DNA from: Labrenzia sp. VG12
GTDB taxonomy: Bacteria; Pseudomonadota; Alphaproteobacteria; Rhizobiales; Stappiaceae
Length of the DNA: 64,000 nucleotides
Direction of reading: 5' to 3'
Assembly: GCF_002237595.1 (NCBI RefSeq)
Contig: NZ_CP022529.1
Span: 5,300,001 to 5,364,000 of the forward strand
The position numbers and the translations under genes were made by a program. Of this stretch, positions 7,975 through 16,520 are shown one piece after another. The notes beneath the pieces were generated by a model, which ran no database searches, was not told where the DNA came from, and saw only the letters and a program-made list of their open reading frames with translations. The stretch's first letter is position 1. Every line of letters starts with the position of its first letter.

Positions 7975-9792
7975 CTAGTTCTTGTCGTCGGGCGCCGGCT
8001 TCTTTCGTTTGAACATCGCCCCGAGATTGTCCCAGAGCTCCACCTTGGCGCCCTGGCGGCGCATGATCACATATTGCTGGGTCACCGAGAGGGTGTTGTT
8101 CCATGCCCAGTAGATCACGAGACCAGCCGGGAAAGACGCCAGCATGAAGGTGAACACGATCGGCATCCATGTGAAGATCATCTGCTGGGTCGGATCGGGC
8201 GGAGCCGGGTTCATCTTCATCTGAACGAACATGGTGATGCCCATCAAGAGCGGCCAGACACCGATCATCAGGAGCTGCGGCGGATCCCAGGGAATCAGGC
8301 CGAACAGGTTGAAGAGCGACGTCGGATCCGGCGCAGACAGATCCTGAATCCAGCCGAAGAAGGGCGCATGGCGCATTTCGATGGTGACAAACAGAACCTT
8401 GTAGAGCGCGAAGAACACAGGGATCTGGATCAGGATCGGCAGACAGCCGGCCAGCGGGTTGATCTTCTCTTTCTTGTAGAGCTCCATCAGCGCTTGCTGC
8501 TGCTTCTGCCGGTCGTCCTTGTAGGTTTCCCGGATTTCCGTCATTTGCGGCTGCACGAGCTTCATCTTGCTCATGGAGACGTAGGACTTGTTCGCCAGCG
8601 GAAAGAAGACCAGCTTGACGAGGACGGTGACGACCAGGATGGCGACGCCGAAATTGCCCAGAAGATGGAAGAAATAGTCGATGGCGAAGAACATCGGCTT
8701 GGTCAGGAAGTAGAACCAGCCCCAGTCGATGAGCAGTTCGAACCGGTTCAGGCCGAGGGTCTCCTCGTAGCTGTCAATCAGCTTGGTTTCTTTCGCACCG
8801 GCAAATAGATAGGAACTGGTTTCTCCGGTCGACCCGGCGCTGACGGTGACACCATTGCCGAGGAAATCCGCCTGGAAATTTCCGCTCTTGGCGCTATGGC
8901 TGAAACTCGGCTGGATTTCCTGTCCCGGCACCGGGATCAGCGTTGCAGCCCAGTATTTGTCGGTGATGCCGAGCCAGCCATTGTCGGTCTTGGCGGGGCG
9001 CACTGCGCCTTCTTCTTCGAGGTCGGAATAGTCGATTTCCTGCAGGCCTTCCTCGCCAAAGACACCGAGCAGACCTTCATGAAGGATCCAGATGCCGCTG
9101 GTTTCGGGAATGCCCTTGCGCGCGATCAGGCCGTAGGGATACAGCGTGACGGCCTCCGCGCCGGTGTTTTCGACCGACTGATCGACGGTGAAGAGATAGT
9201 TCTCGTCGACCGAGTAGGTGCGCTTGAACAGGAGGCCGGAACCATTGTCCCAGGTCAGGGTCAGCGGTGTTGTCGGCGTCAGCAGGGCTTCGGCGTCGGC
9301 TGACCACACAGTGTCCGGACCCGGCAGGGCCACTTCGGCACCGGGATCCGCGACCCAGCCATAATCGGTGTAATAGGGATTCGGGCTGCCGGACGGCGAG
9401 AACAGCGCGATGGTCGGGCTGCTCTTGTCGACAGTCTCGTGATAGTCCTTCAGGCGCAGGTCATCCAGCCGGCCACCGGTCAGATTGACGGAGCCTTCCA
9501 GCCGCGGCGTGTCGATGGTGACGCGTTTGGAGGCGGCCACGGCCTGTTCGCGGCTGGCGAAGATGCCCTGTTGACCGGCTGCAGGGGCGACGGCGTCACC
9601 CTGTGCTGTTGTCGGCCGCGGTGCATCCGGATTGGCGTTGTCGCCGGCGGCCTGTCGAGCGGCTTCCTGCTGGGCCAGAAGCTCGGCCTGCTGCTGCTCG
9701 ATCTGAGGTCCTGCAACGAAATACTGCCATCCGAGCAGAATGATCAGGGACAGAACGATTGCGAGAATCGTATTGCGGTTTTCAGAAATCAA
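7975..9792 (-). CDS. yidC: Membrane protein insertase YidC
   Basis: YidC inserts and folds inner-membrane proteins alone or with SecYEG. The 605-residue form is the Gram-negative type: an N-terminal membrane anchor (NTILAIVLSLIILLGWQYFV, residues 6-25), a large periplasmic beta-supersandwich domain (about 60-350), then the conserved five-segment core with FFLTKPMFFAIDYFFHLLGN, KMKLVQPQMTEIRETYKDD and KEKINPLAGCLPILIQIPVF. It ends in a basic tail (FKRKKPAPDD). It follows rnpA by 6 bases. No yidD gene lies between rnpA and yidC, where many bacteria have one. Confidence 0.97.
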   Translation of the reverse strand: MISENRNTILAIVLSLIILLGWQYFVAGPQIEQQQAELLAQQEAARQAAGDNANPDAPRPTTAQGDAVAPAAGQQGIFASREQAVAASKRVTIDTPRLEGSVNLTGGRLDDLRLKDYHETVDKSSPTIALFSPSGSPNPYYTDYGWVADPGAEVALPGPDTVWSADAEALLTPTTPLTLTWDNGSGLLFKRTYSVDENYLFTVDQSVENTGAEAVTLYPYGLIARKGIPETSGIWILHEGLLGVFGEEGLQEIDYSDLEEEGAVRPAKTDNGWLGITDKYWAATLIPVPGQEIQPSFSHSAKSGNFQADFLGNGVTVSAGSTGETSSYLFAGAKETKLIDSYEETLGLNRFELLIDWGWFYFLTKPMFFAIDYFFHLLGNFGVAILVVTVLVKLVFFPLANKSYVSMSKMKLVQPQMTEIRETYKDDRQKQQQALMELYKKEKINPLAGCLPILIQIPVFFALYKVLFVTIEMRHAPFFGWIQDLSAPDPTSLFNLFGLIPWDPPQLLMIGVWPLLMGITMFVQMKMNPAPPDPTQQMIFTWMPIVFTFMLASFPAGLVIYWAWNNTLSVTQQYVIMRRQGAKVELWDNLGAMFKRKKPAPDDKN

Positions 9793-9798
9793 CTGGAA

Positions 9799-10200
9799 TT
9801 ACCCCTGTTTTCTGCGCGATGTCGTTTCAGCCTGCCGGGACGGCCGCCGCGGTTTTCCCCGTCCGCGTGGCGTCTTCGGGTCCAGCACCTGGTGTAGGCC
9901 AGACTTAAGGTCTTCAACGAGCTTTTGAAAGGGAAGAGTGAGCGCACTGTCGCGCGCGACCAGAACAAAATCCGCCTGCGCCGGAATTTCTTCAGGTGAA
10001 AGCGCAGCAACGGCCGCTCGCAGACGCCGTTTGATGCGACTGCGTGCGACCGAGTTGCCGGTTTTCTTGGTAACGGTGTAGCCAACCCGCGCCGCGTCGC
10101 GCGTGTCCCGCTTCAAACCCTGAACGACGAAAGCGCGCCGGCCCAGCCGGCCACCTTTGGCGACCGCCAGGAATTCGGAGCGCTTTTTCAATGTGTCCAT
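9799..10200 (-). CDS. rnpA: Ribonuclease P protein component
   Basis: RnpA binds the RNase P RNA and helps remove 5' leaders from pre-tRNAs. The 133-residue reading from ATG at 10200 starts MDTLKKRSEFLAVAKGGR, as expected for the family, and contains the signature ARVGYTVTKKTGNSVARSRI, rich in Arg/Lys for RNA contact. A GTG at 10242 would add 14 residues; neither start has a convincing ribosome binding site, and homology favours 10200. A basic C-terminal tail extends beyond the usual core. It sits between rpmH and yidC in one operon. Confidence 0.93.
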   Translation of the reverse strand: MDTLKKRSEFLAVAKGGRLGRRAFVVQGLKRDTRDAARVGYTVTKKTGNSVARSRIKRRLRAAVAALSPEEIPAQADFVLVARDSALTLPFQKLVEDLKSGLHQVLDPKTPRGRGKPRRPSRQAETTSRRKQG

Positions 10201-10259
10201 GACAGCGAGACGGTGTTGGCAGACGCCGCCAACCCGGCGCACTGCGGGCTGGTCGCCGA

Positions 10260-10394
10260 TTAGGCGCTAAGGCTCTTGCGGCCCTTCGCGCGGCGGCGAG
10301 CAAGCACCTGACGGCCATTTTTGGTGGCCATACGTGCGCGGAAGCCGTGGCGGCGCTTGCGGACAAGACGGCTCGGTTGATACGTACGCTTCAT
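10260..10394 (-). CDS. rpmH: 50S ribosomal protein L34
   Basis: The 44-residue product begins MKRTYQPSRLVRKRRHGFRA and ends GRKSLSA, the highly conserved L34 sequence; about a third of its residues are Arg or Lys. It is the first gene of the rpmH-rnpA-yidC operon, with a strong promoter 128 bases upstream. Its stop at 10260-10262 is about 60 bases from the chosen rnpA start. Confidence 0.98.
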   Translation of the reverse strand: MKRTYQPSRLVRKRRHGFRARMATKNGRQVLARRRAKGRKSLSA

Positions 10395-10521
10395 TGTTCT
10401 TCCCCGCGCGGCTTAGAGCGCGGCCCTTGTTACTTATAAATTCTTTGGAGGAAGCACTCGAAGCGCTACAAAGAGCGCGGCTCCTTAAGCCTGGGTCCGA
10501 ATGCATGTCCCGATCGGCGCG

Positions 10522-10550
10522 CTTATAAGGGCCAAGCCGCGCCAAGTCAA
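10522..10550 (-). promoter_or_regulatory. Sigma-70-type promoter of rpmH-rnpA-yidC
   Basis: On the minus strand, TTGACT (10545-10550) and TATAAG (10522-10527) are separated by exactly 17 bases, which is close to consensus. This predicts a leader of about 120 bases before the rpmH ATG. The gap 10395-10753 otherwise shows no gene. Confidence 0.75.
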
Positions 10551-10753
10551 CTTTAAGCACCCAAGATTCTGCGATTTCCTTCTCATCACGCACAGGTGAA
10601 CGCGAAACGGCCGGGCGTCACTTATCAGTGAAGCACGGTTCTTTTTACAAGGATTAAGGTACATCTGGCTATCAGAAGGAGACTGACAGGCATCTGCCTG
10701 CACCAAATCAAGATCTGATGGACCATGAAATGCTGCGTGAAGAGGCCAATACG

Positions 10754-11539
10754 ATGACATCGCCGGAGAACAGGGAGCCGGTTGCGGTTGATGCGCAGCA
10801 GCGCTCCAGATTCGGTGCCGTCCGCAAGTGGCTGCCGCTCGCGATTCTTGCGCTCTTCATGGCAATTGCTTTCTCGCAGGGACTGCACAAGGAGCTGACG
10901 CTCTCCAACCTGATCATGCAGCGGCAGGACCTTGCCGGATTTGTCGACCAGAACCTGTTTCTCGCGATCGCAGCCTACCTTCTGCTCTATACCTGTGCCG
11001 TTGCGCTCTCCTTTCCCGGCGCGTCCCTGCTGACCATCGCCGGTGGCTTCCTGTTCGGTTGGTGGCTTGGCGGTATCAGCACCGTGTTCGGGGCAACGCT
11101 CGGCGCCTGCGCGGTGTTTCTGGTCGCGCGGTCATCCTTTGGTGAAGTCCTGACCGGCCGGGCCGGGCCGTTCCTGTCGCGGCTGGCGGAAGGCTTCAGG
11201 GCAAATGCCTTTCACTATCTCTTGTTCCTGCGCCTGACGCCGGTCTTTCCTTTCTGGCTGGTCAATATCGCTCCCGCGATCTTCCGCATGCCACTGCCGT
11301 CTTATGCGCTGGCCACTTTTGTCGGTATCATCCCGGGAACCTTTGCCTTTGCCTTTATCGGCTCGGGCCTCGACAGCGTGATCACCGCTCAGGAAGCGGC
11401 CAGTCCCGGATGCGCCGCCGCCGGGACCTGCGAGATCGACGTTTCTGCGCTGGTCACGCCGCAGCTCCTGGCCGCTTTCTTCGCGCTTGGTATCGCCAGT
11501 CTCATTCCGGTGGTGCTGAAGAAACTGCGCGCGCGTTGA
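10754..11539 (+). CDS. TVP38/TMEM64 (DedA-like, VTT domain) membrane protein
   Basis: The 261-residue inner-membrane protein has about five to six hydrophobic segments and a central VTT domain (GASLLTIAGGFLFGWWLGGI, then FRANAFHYLLFLRLTPVFPF and NIAPAIFRMPLPSYALATFVG). The family is linked to membrane homeostasis and in some members to lipid scrambling, but the specific role is unknown. The ATG at 10754 has AAGAGG about eight bases upstream; an upstream ATG at 10718 has none. It precedes the dihydrolipoamide-dehydrogenase-like gene by 33 bases, a pairing often seen in proteobacteria. Confidence 0.88.
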   Translation: MTSPENREPVAVDAQQRSRFGAVRKWLPLAILALFMAIAFSQGLHKELTLSNLIMQRQDLAGFVDQNLFLAIAAYLLLYTCAVALSFPGASLLTIAGGFLFGWWLGGISTVFGATLGACAVFLVARSSFGEVLTGRAGPFLSRLAEGFRANAFHYLLFLRLTPVFPFWLVNIAPAIFRMPLPSYALATFVGIIPGTFAFAFIGSGLDSVITAQEAASPGCAAAGTCEIDVSALVTPQLLAAFFALGIASLIPVVLKKLRAR

Positions 11540-11572
11540 ACCCCATCCCTCAAGGCAATTCCGGAGCACCTT

Positions 11573-13003
11573 ATGGCCAAGCTGCTGACCCCTGACATCT
11601 GTGTGATCGGTGCCGGTTCGGCCGGGCTTTCGGTGGCAGCGGCCGCCGCGGCTTTTGGTGTCGACGTGGTGCTGATCGAAAAGGGGCTGATGGGCGGTGA
11701 TTGTCTGAACTACGGCTGCGTCCCGTCCAAGGCACTGCTCGCCGCCGCCAAGGCTGCAGATAATGTCCGCAAAGCGGCCGGTTTTGGCGTTGGTGCTCCG
11801 GAGCCTGAGATCGACTTTGCCAGGGCGAATGATCATGTCCGCCATGTGATCGGCACCATCGAGCCGCATGATTCCCAGGAGCGTTTCGAAGGGCTTGGCG
11901 TAACCGTTCTGCGCAGCCCCGCCGAATTCACGGGCCACGATACGGTCAAGGCCGGCGATACGGAGATCAGGGCAAGGCGTTTTGTCATTGCCACCGGGTC
12001 CTCGGCGCTGGTGCCTCCGATACCGGGACTGGATCAGGTGCCGTTCCTGACCAACGAATCGCTGTTCGATCTGCGCCGGCTGCCGGAGCATCTGGCGATC
12101 ATCGGGGGCGGGCCCATCGGTCTTGAAATGGCCCAGGCGCATCGCCGACTCGGTGCGAAGGTCACCGTGTTCGAGGCGCAGAAGGCGCTTGGCAAGGACG
12201 ACCCGGAGATGGCCGCCATCGTGCTGGAGCGGTTGCGGTCAGAAGGCATCGAGATACTGGAAGAAACCGCCGTTGAAACGGTGGACGAGGCAGATGGCAA
12301 GGTCACGATCCATGGGAAGGGCAAGGATGGTTCGGCGCTCTCGATAACAGCGGACCAGCTTCTCGTTGCCGCAGGCCGCGCACCCAATGTCGCAGGACTC
12401 GGTCTGGAAAAGGCTGGCATTGCCTTTGATCGAAAAGGCATCGCGGTGGATCAGGGCCTGCGCACCAGCAACAGCAAGGTCTACGCCATCGGCGATGTGG
12501 CCGGCGGTCTCCAGTTCACCCATGTTGCCGGCTACCAGGCCGGGCTGGTCATTCGAGCGATCCTGTTTCGCCTGCCGATCAAGATGACCGCCGATATCGT
12601 TCCCTGGGTGACCTATACCTCGCCGGAACTCGGGCATGTCGGTCTTTCCGAAAAGCAGGCACACGCCCGTCTTGGTGACAAGGTCAAGGTGTTGACAGCT
12701 GACTATGCCGGCAACGACCGGGCGCAGGCGGAAGGCAGGACAATCGGCCGCCTGAAACTTGTTGCCGGACCGCGGGGCAGGCTGCTCGGGGCGGAAATTG
12801 CCGGTGAACAGGCCGGCGAAATCATCAATCTCCTTTCGCTGGCTCTCAGCAAAAACATGACCATGAAAGACCTTGCAGGTTTCATTGCGCCTTATCCGAC
12901 ACTGGGAGAGCTGGTGCGGCGTGCGGCAATTTCTTACTATGCGGAAGCTCCTAAAAATGTTTGGGTGCGCCGTGTGATCGCATTCTTGCGCAAGTTTGGA
13001 TAA
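11573..13003 (+). CDS. FAD-dependent pyridine-nucleotide disulfide oxidoreductase (dihydrolipoamide dehydrogenase/mercuric reductase-like)
   Basis: This 476-residue class I flavoprotein disulfide reductase has the FAD motif GAGSAGLS (about residues 13-20), the redox-active pair GGDCLNYGCVPSKA (two cysteines separated by four residues, about 43-48), a second nucleotide motif GGGPIGLEMA, and the FAD-contacting YAIGDVAGG. The C-terminal dimerisation domain is present, but the usual catalytic His-x-x-x-x-Glu is not obvious: the segment reads FIAPYPTLGELVRRA, with Pro-Tyr-Pro-Thr-x-x-Glu where lipoamide dehydrogenases have a His. It lies outside any 2-oxoacid dehydrogenase operon, so a lipoamide role is doubtful. 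It is probably co-transcribed with the upstream TVP38 gene. Confidence 0.88.
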   Translation: MAKLLTPDICVIGAGSAGLSVAAAAAAFGVDVVLIEKGLMGGDCLNYGCVPSKALLAAAKAADNVRKAAGFGVGAPEPEIDFARANDHVRHVIGTIEPHDSQERFEGLGVTVLRSPAEFTGHDTVKAGDTEIRARRFVIATGSSALVPPIPGLDQVPFLTNESLFDLRRLPEHLAIIGGGPIGLEMAQAHRRLGAKVTVFEAQKALGKDDPEMAAIVLERLRSEGIEILEETAVETVDEADGKVTIHGKGKDGSALSITADQLLVAAGRAPNVAGLGLEKAGIAFDRKGIAVDQGLRTSNSKVYAIGDVAGGLQFTHVAGYQAGLVIRAILFRLPIKMTADIVPWVTYTSPELGHVGLSEKQAHARLGDKVKVLTADYAGNDRAQAEGRTIGRLKLVAGPRGRLLGAEIAGEQAGEIINLLSLALSKNMTMKDLAGFIAPYPTLGELVRRAAISYYAEAPKNVWVRRVIAFLRKFG

Positions 13004-13063
13004 TCGATTGCCGGGCCGGATCGCCGGAAAGCGGCCGGAAACAGGACTTTAGGAAGTATCGAC

Positions 13064-14536
13064 ATGAAGCATGAGGGCGCGCCGCAAGGATCGGCAGTCC
13101 CGCAGGAAACTGCAAATGGCACGACCGAGTCGTTTGATGGATTCGGCCGACACCGGTTTGGCGGCCTGTCTGGCAAACTGCTGCTGATGACCGTTCTGTT
13201 TGTCATGTTGGCGGAGGTGTTCATCTACGTGCCGTCGATAGCCAATTTTCGCAACACATGGCTGATGGACAGGCTGACAACGGCAGGCGTGGCGGCTTCG
13301 GTGCTCGCTGAAACCAACACCATCGCGCCTCGGCTCCAGGAGGAGCTGCTGCGCACCACGGGCGCGCTCGCGATTGCGCTGGACCAGGGCTCTCAGCGCA
13401 GCCTGATCGCCATGAGCGACGTTCCGGGGGAAGTCGATTTTGTCTTCAACATGGCCGAGGGCTCGCCCTGGACGTCGATTGTCAGCAGTTTCGAGATCCT
13501 GACCTATCGCGGCGACGGTGCAATGCGCGTTGTCGGCGCCGGGCAGATGGGGCACACCGAGCGGGTCGATGTGGTACTGCCGGTTGCCCTTCTGCAGCAG
13601 GACATGCTGGCCTTTTCAGGCCGCATTCTGGCGTTGTCGCTGGTTATCTCCGTGATCACCGCCAGTCTTGTCTATATCACGCTGCGCGCGCTCTTTATCC
13701 GCCCCCTGCGACGGCTGACACGGTCGATGGAACGGTTTGCCGAAAGCCCGGAAGATGCCTCCCGGATCATGAACGTGTCCGGCCGTCGGGACGAATTGGG
13801 TGATGCCGAGATCCGGCTTGCCGCCATGGAAGAAGCCCTGTCGCGGGCCCTTCATCAGAAACAGAGGCTTGCCGATCTCGGCCTGGCGGTGTCCAAGATC
13901 AACCACGATCTGCGCAACCTGCTTGCCTCCGCGCAGCTGTTTCTGGAGCGCCTGGAACATGTTCCGGATCCGACGGTCAGCCGACTCGCCCCCAAGATCC
14001 TGGCCACACTCGACCGCGCCGTCGGGTACACCCAGGCGGTCATGTCCTACGGCAAGGCCCAGGAGCGCGCACCGCAAAGGCGTCTGCTGGCGCTGCGCCG
14101 GGTGGGTGACGATGTTGCCGACGTTCTCGGGCTTGTCGATCACGAGACGGTCCGGTTCGACAACAGGGTGCCGGAAGACATCGAGATCGACGCCGATCCG
14201 GAACAGATTTTCCGCGTGCTGCTCAATCTGGTGCGCAACGCGCTTCAGGCGCTGGAGGCGGAGAAGGACGAAACGCTGGTGCGCCGGATCACGCTGGTGG
14301 CGGAACGGGACGGGACCTGCGTCAAGCTGCAGGTCAGCGACACCGGGCCGGGCATCCCGGGCAATATCAGAAATGCCCTGTTCAAGGCCTTTCACAGCGG
14401 CTCCAAACATGGCGGTATCGGTCTCGGCCTGGCGATTGTCGCCGAGCTGTTGAAGGCCCATGGCGGGACCATCTACCTGGACGATACCAAGCCGGGCACC
14501 TGCTTCTGCCTTGAGGTGCCGGACAGGACCGCTTGA
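13064..14536 (+). CDS. Orphan HAMP-domain sensor histidine kinase
   Basis: The 490-residue membrane kinase has a first membrane segment near residues 40-58 (LLLMTVLFVMLAEVFIYV), a periplasmic sensing region, and a second segment around 186-208 (ILALSLVISVITASLVYI). A HAMP linker follows, then the H-box KINHDLRNLLASAQ, N-box NLVRNALQAL, G1 DTGPGIPG and G2 GGIGLGLA. All ATP-binding motifs look intact. The H-box has HDLRN, typical of kinases related to the NtrB/HWE-like HisKA variants. No response regulator is adjacent, so its partner is elsewhere. It starts 60 bases after the flavoprotein gene and may be read through from it. Confidence 0.9.
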   Translation: MKHEGAPQGSAVPQETANGTTESFDGFGRHRFGGLSGKLLLMTVLFVMLAEVFIYVPSIANFRNTWLMDRLTTAGVAASVLAETNTIAPRLQEELLRTTGALAIALDQGSQRSLIAMSDVPGEVDFVFNMAEGSPWTSIVSSFEILTYRGDGAMRVVGAGQMGHTERVDVVLPVALLQQDMLAFSGRILALSLVISVITASLVYITLRALFIRPLRRLTRSMERFAESPEDASRIMNVSGRRDELGDAEIRLAAMEEALSRALHQKQRLADLGLAVSKINHDLRNLLASAQLFLERLEHVPDPTVSRLAPKILATLDRAVGYTQAVMSYGKAQERAPQRRLLALRRVGDDVADVLGLVDHETVRFDNRVPEDIEIDADPEQIFRVLLNLVRNALQALEAEKDETLVRRITLVAERDGTCVKLQVSDTGPGIPGNIRNALFKAFHSGSKHGGIGLGLAIVAELLKAHGGTIYLDDTKPGTCFCLEVPDRTA

Positions 14537-14647
14537 CACGGCCTTTCGAAGACGGCTCCTGGCAGGTTGTGCACGGATAAGTCTTGAGGAATTCAGCCGC
14601 TTTCGGAGTTGTGTGACAGTTCCTTGAAAAAAAGTTCAAAAAGGCGC

Positions 14648-14676
14648 TTGCATTCCCCGCTGGGGCGCAGTAGGTA
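14648..14676 (+). promoter_or_regulatory. Possible promoter of the tRNA-Arg gene
   Basis: TTGCAT and TAGGTA are spaced by 17 bases, about 90 bases ahead of the tRNA. Both boxes are weak matches, so this is tentative. Confidence 0.3.
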
Positions 14677-14769
14677 AGCGCCCTGTCCGGGGCACACGAC
14701 AACCCCGAACGACGCAAGACAGTCGCCCTTCAAAGCCATATGGCTGGTGACAAGGTCTTCGCCCTGAAA

Positions 14770-14846
14770 GCACCGGTAGCTCAGCTGGATAGAGCACCAG
14801 ACTACGAATCTGGGGGTCGGGGGTTCGAATCCTCCCCGGTGCGCCA
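14770..14846 (+). tRNA. tRNA-Arg (anticodon ACG)
   Basis: The 77-base gene folds fully. The acceptor arms GCACCGG and CCGGTGC pair, the D-arm includes GTAGCTCAGCTGGATAGAGC, the anticodon stem CCAGA/TCTGG encloses CTACGAA with anticodon ACG, and the T-arm contains GGTTCGAATCC. The 3' CCA is encoded (14844-14846). A to I editing of the first anticodon base would be expected for reading CGU, CGC and CGA. About 300 bases without a recognised gene follow, and then the small-gene islet. Confidence 0.97.
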
Positions 14847-15144
14847 TTTCCCCAAAAAATGCTTTGTAATCCAAACTCTTGACAGTGTTTGGTAGCGACT
14901 GTTTTTGCTGCGCAGTCTCGTTAATAAACTCTGCGGCAATCACAACGCACAAGAAGGTTCTTCGGCGTTTGCCTACGGTCGATGCTTGGTCGGCAGTCCC
15001 GAGAAACGTCGTGAGGCGCTCTCTGGATGTTTCCGGACGAGGCAGAAAGGACCTTTTTGTGGTCGCAAGAGACCACGGGTAAACTTGGTGCTACAGGGTG
15101 ATATGTAGCCGATGGTCCCGGTGCATACAGGTTTTGGGAGGGAC

Positions 15145-15516
15145 ATGATGAACAAGTTGCTGGACCAGGCGGATATGTCCTCCCTGGTTGGGACCCACTA
15201 TATTCAAAGGTTTGAAATTCAGAAGATTTTTGAAGCTGATAACCGTCCTTCCTGCAGGGTCAACATTAGTTTGAAAGACAAATGTGAGGGCGCCGAAGCG
15301 GGAATCCTGGTCCAGTTCAACAGGGTTGTCGATCTGGTGGTGGGTGACATGAATGGCCTTGAGGCTTGCCTGATCAACATAGAGAATATTGCAAGTTGGG
15401 GGCTCGAAGACACGCGGTTTCGCGTGTCTGACGAAGAAACCAACCAGTTTTCATTCAAGTGTGCTGACTACAGAATTGAGAAGGCCCCTCAGCAGGCAAC
15501 AGATTCTCTTCCATAA
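15145..15516 (+). CDS. Hypothetical protein, 123 aa
   Basis: This is an unrecognised soluble protein with no signal peptide. GGGAGGG directly upstream (15136-15142) supports ATG 15145; an ATG three bases later is equally possible. The C-terminal portion (INIENIASWGLEDTRFRVSD... FSFKCADYRIEK) loosely recalls small beta-rich proteins of the kind often annotated as immunity or adaptor proteins, but I cannot assign a family. Codon use is less GC-biased than in flanking operons. It is the first gene after the tRNA-Arg. Confidence 0.55.
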   Translation: MMNKLLDQADMSSLVGTHYIQRFEIQKIFEADNRPSCRVNISLKDKCEGAEAGILVQFNRVVDLVVGDMNGLEACLINIENIASWGLEDTRFRVSDEETNQFSFKCADYRIEKAPQQATDSLP

Positions 15517-15729
15517 AACGGTTGCAAGGCTCTTGGGGTGGGCTTCTGAACTAGGCCTGGATGCCAGCCCTGTCGGTCCGATCATGACGCTGATGAAGCT
15601 TGATGCTGCGGGACAATCTTATCGCAGGGCCGACATCGAAAGGATAGCGGAGGGCGTGCTGGCAAAAGGTCCTCCATGAGGTATGTCTGATTTCTCAATG
15701 TATTTTGTTGTTCGCAGAGTTTGATTTTC
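15517..15729 (+). other. Unassigned interval with an open frame tail (possible gene remnant)
   Basis: The frame that ends at 15679 reads HKTVARLLGWASELGLDA and then a patterned stretch through RRADIERIAEGVL, which looks protein-like. It lacks its own start with a ribosome binding site, because its upstream part overlaps the 15145 gene in another frame. It may be the 3' end of a decayed gene. I do not recognise it. Confidence 0.25.
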
Positions 15730-16257
15730 ATGAGTGTTCGAAAGAATTTCATTGTGAAAGTGTCAGTCATGCTGGCAATTGTTGCTTTTCTGTTTCTCTT
15801 GTTTGTTGAACGTACCGAGCGCAAAAAAATTGAACTCAATTCAGAGGCGGAAGCATACGTCGCCATCTATTGCGGTTCAGAAAAACAATGCAGTCACATT
15901 GGCCGCGATATCAGGGCCGTGGCGCAGCTTAGAGAGCTTGGCAAATGGACAGAGGGGCAAGATAACAGTCCATCTGCTGCCAAGGTGGTGCCTGCAGACT
16001 TGCTGAGGCAATTGGCCTCCGCCGAGTTCTGTTTGGAAGGAGACACCACGGACACAATTGGCCTTGAAATCGTGACCGACCTGGGCGAGGAGGCCTCAAT
16101 CGGCATTGTCCCCAGGGATCCGGAAGCATTCTGGTCAGGTAACCTGGCAGACAGTTCGGTTTGGGTGCAAATGAAGGGCCTCTTTCGGCCTTGTGACCAC
16201 CGTTCAACGCAAACCCTGAACAGGGTTCTCAAGGCAATATTTGATCTGATGCCATAA
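15730..16257 (+). CDS. Hypothetical membrane-anchored protein, 175 aa
   Basis: One N-terminal membrane segment (FIVKVSVMLAIVAFLFLLFV, about residues 6-25) is followed by RTERKK, so the remaining 145 residues are predicted either periplasmic or cytoplasmic; the positive residues after the segment favour an inside C-terminus by the positive-inside rule. Cysteines occur in YCGSEKQCSH and FCLEG. No family is recognised. The ATG at 15730 is preferred to a TTG at 15721, but neither has a clear ribosome binding site. It belongs to the AT-richer islet after the tRNA. Confidence 0.5.
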   Translation: MSVRKNFIVKVSVMLAIVAFLFLLFVERTERKKIELNSEAEAYVAIYCGSEKQCSHIGRDIRAVAQLRELGKWTEGQDNSPSAAKVVPADLLRQLASAEFCLEGDTTDTIGLEIVTDLGEEASIGIVPRDPEAFWSGNLADSSVWVQMKGLFRPCDHRSTQTLNRVLKAIFDLMP

Positions 16258-16478
16258 CGGCAGGAACAAGGCACTGCCAAGCGCACAGATGCGCCGTTTC
16301 CTATTGGCCTTGGTGGCCAGAAAGCCCTTCGTCATTTTCGCTTGGTGGATAACATCATCTTACCCGCAAACGAAGCGGCATGATCACGGCCATACCACCC
16401 GTCGGAATGTTCGACCTATGCGGTCGGTACCCTTCAAACCGCTCCGCCTGTCAGGCGATTTCCTGGGCAGAACACAAC

Positions 16479-16499
16479 AAGGCCCCAATCGGCCTTTTT
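16479..16499 (+). terminator. Rho-independent terminator
   Basis: AAGGCC and GGCCTT (16479-16484 with 16491-16496) flank a six-base loop and run into TTT. A second hairpin, CCGGGCT-AG-AGCCCGG at 16504-16519, abuts the LysR stop. Together they separate the islet from the convergent LysR gene. The rest of 16258-16478 shows no gene. Confidence 0.6.
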
Positions 16500-16520
16500 C
16501 AGTCCGGGCTAGAGCCCGGT

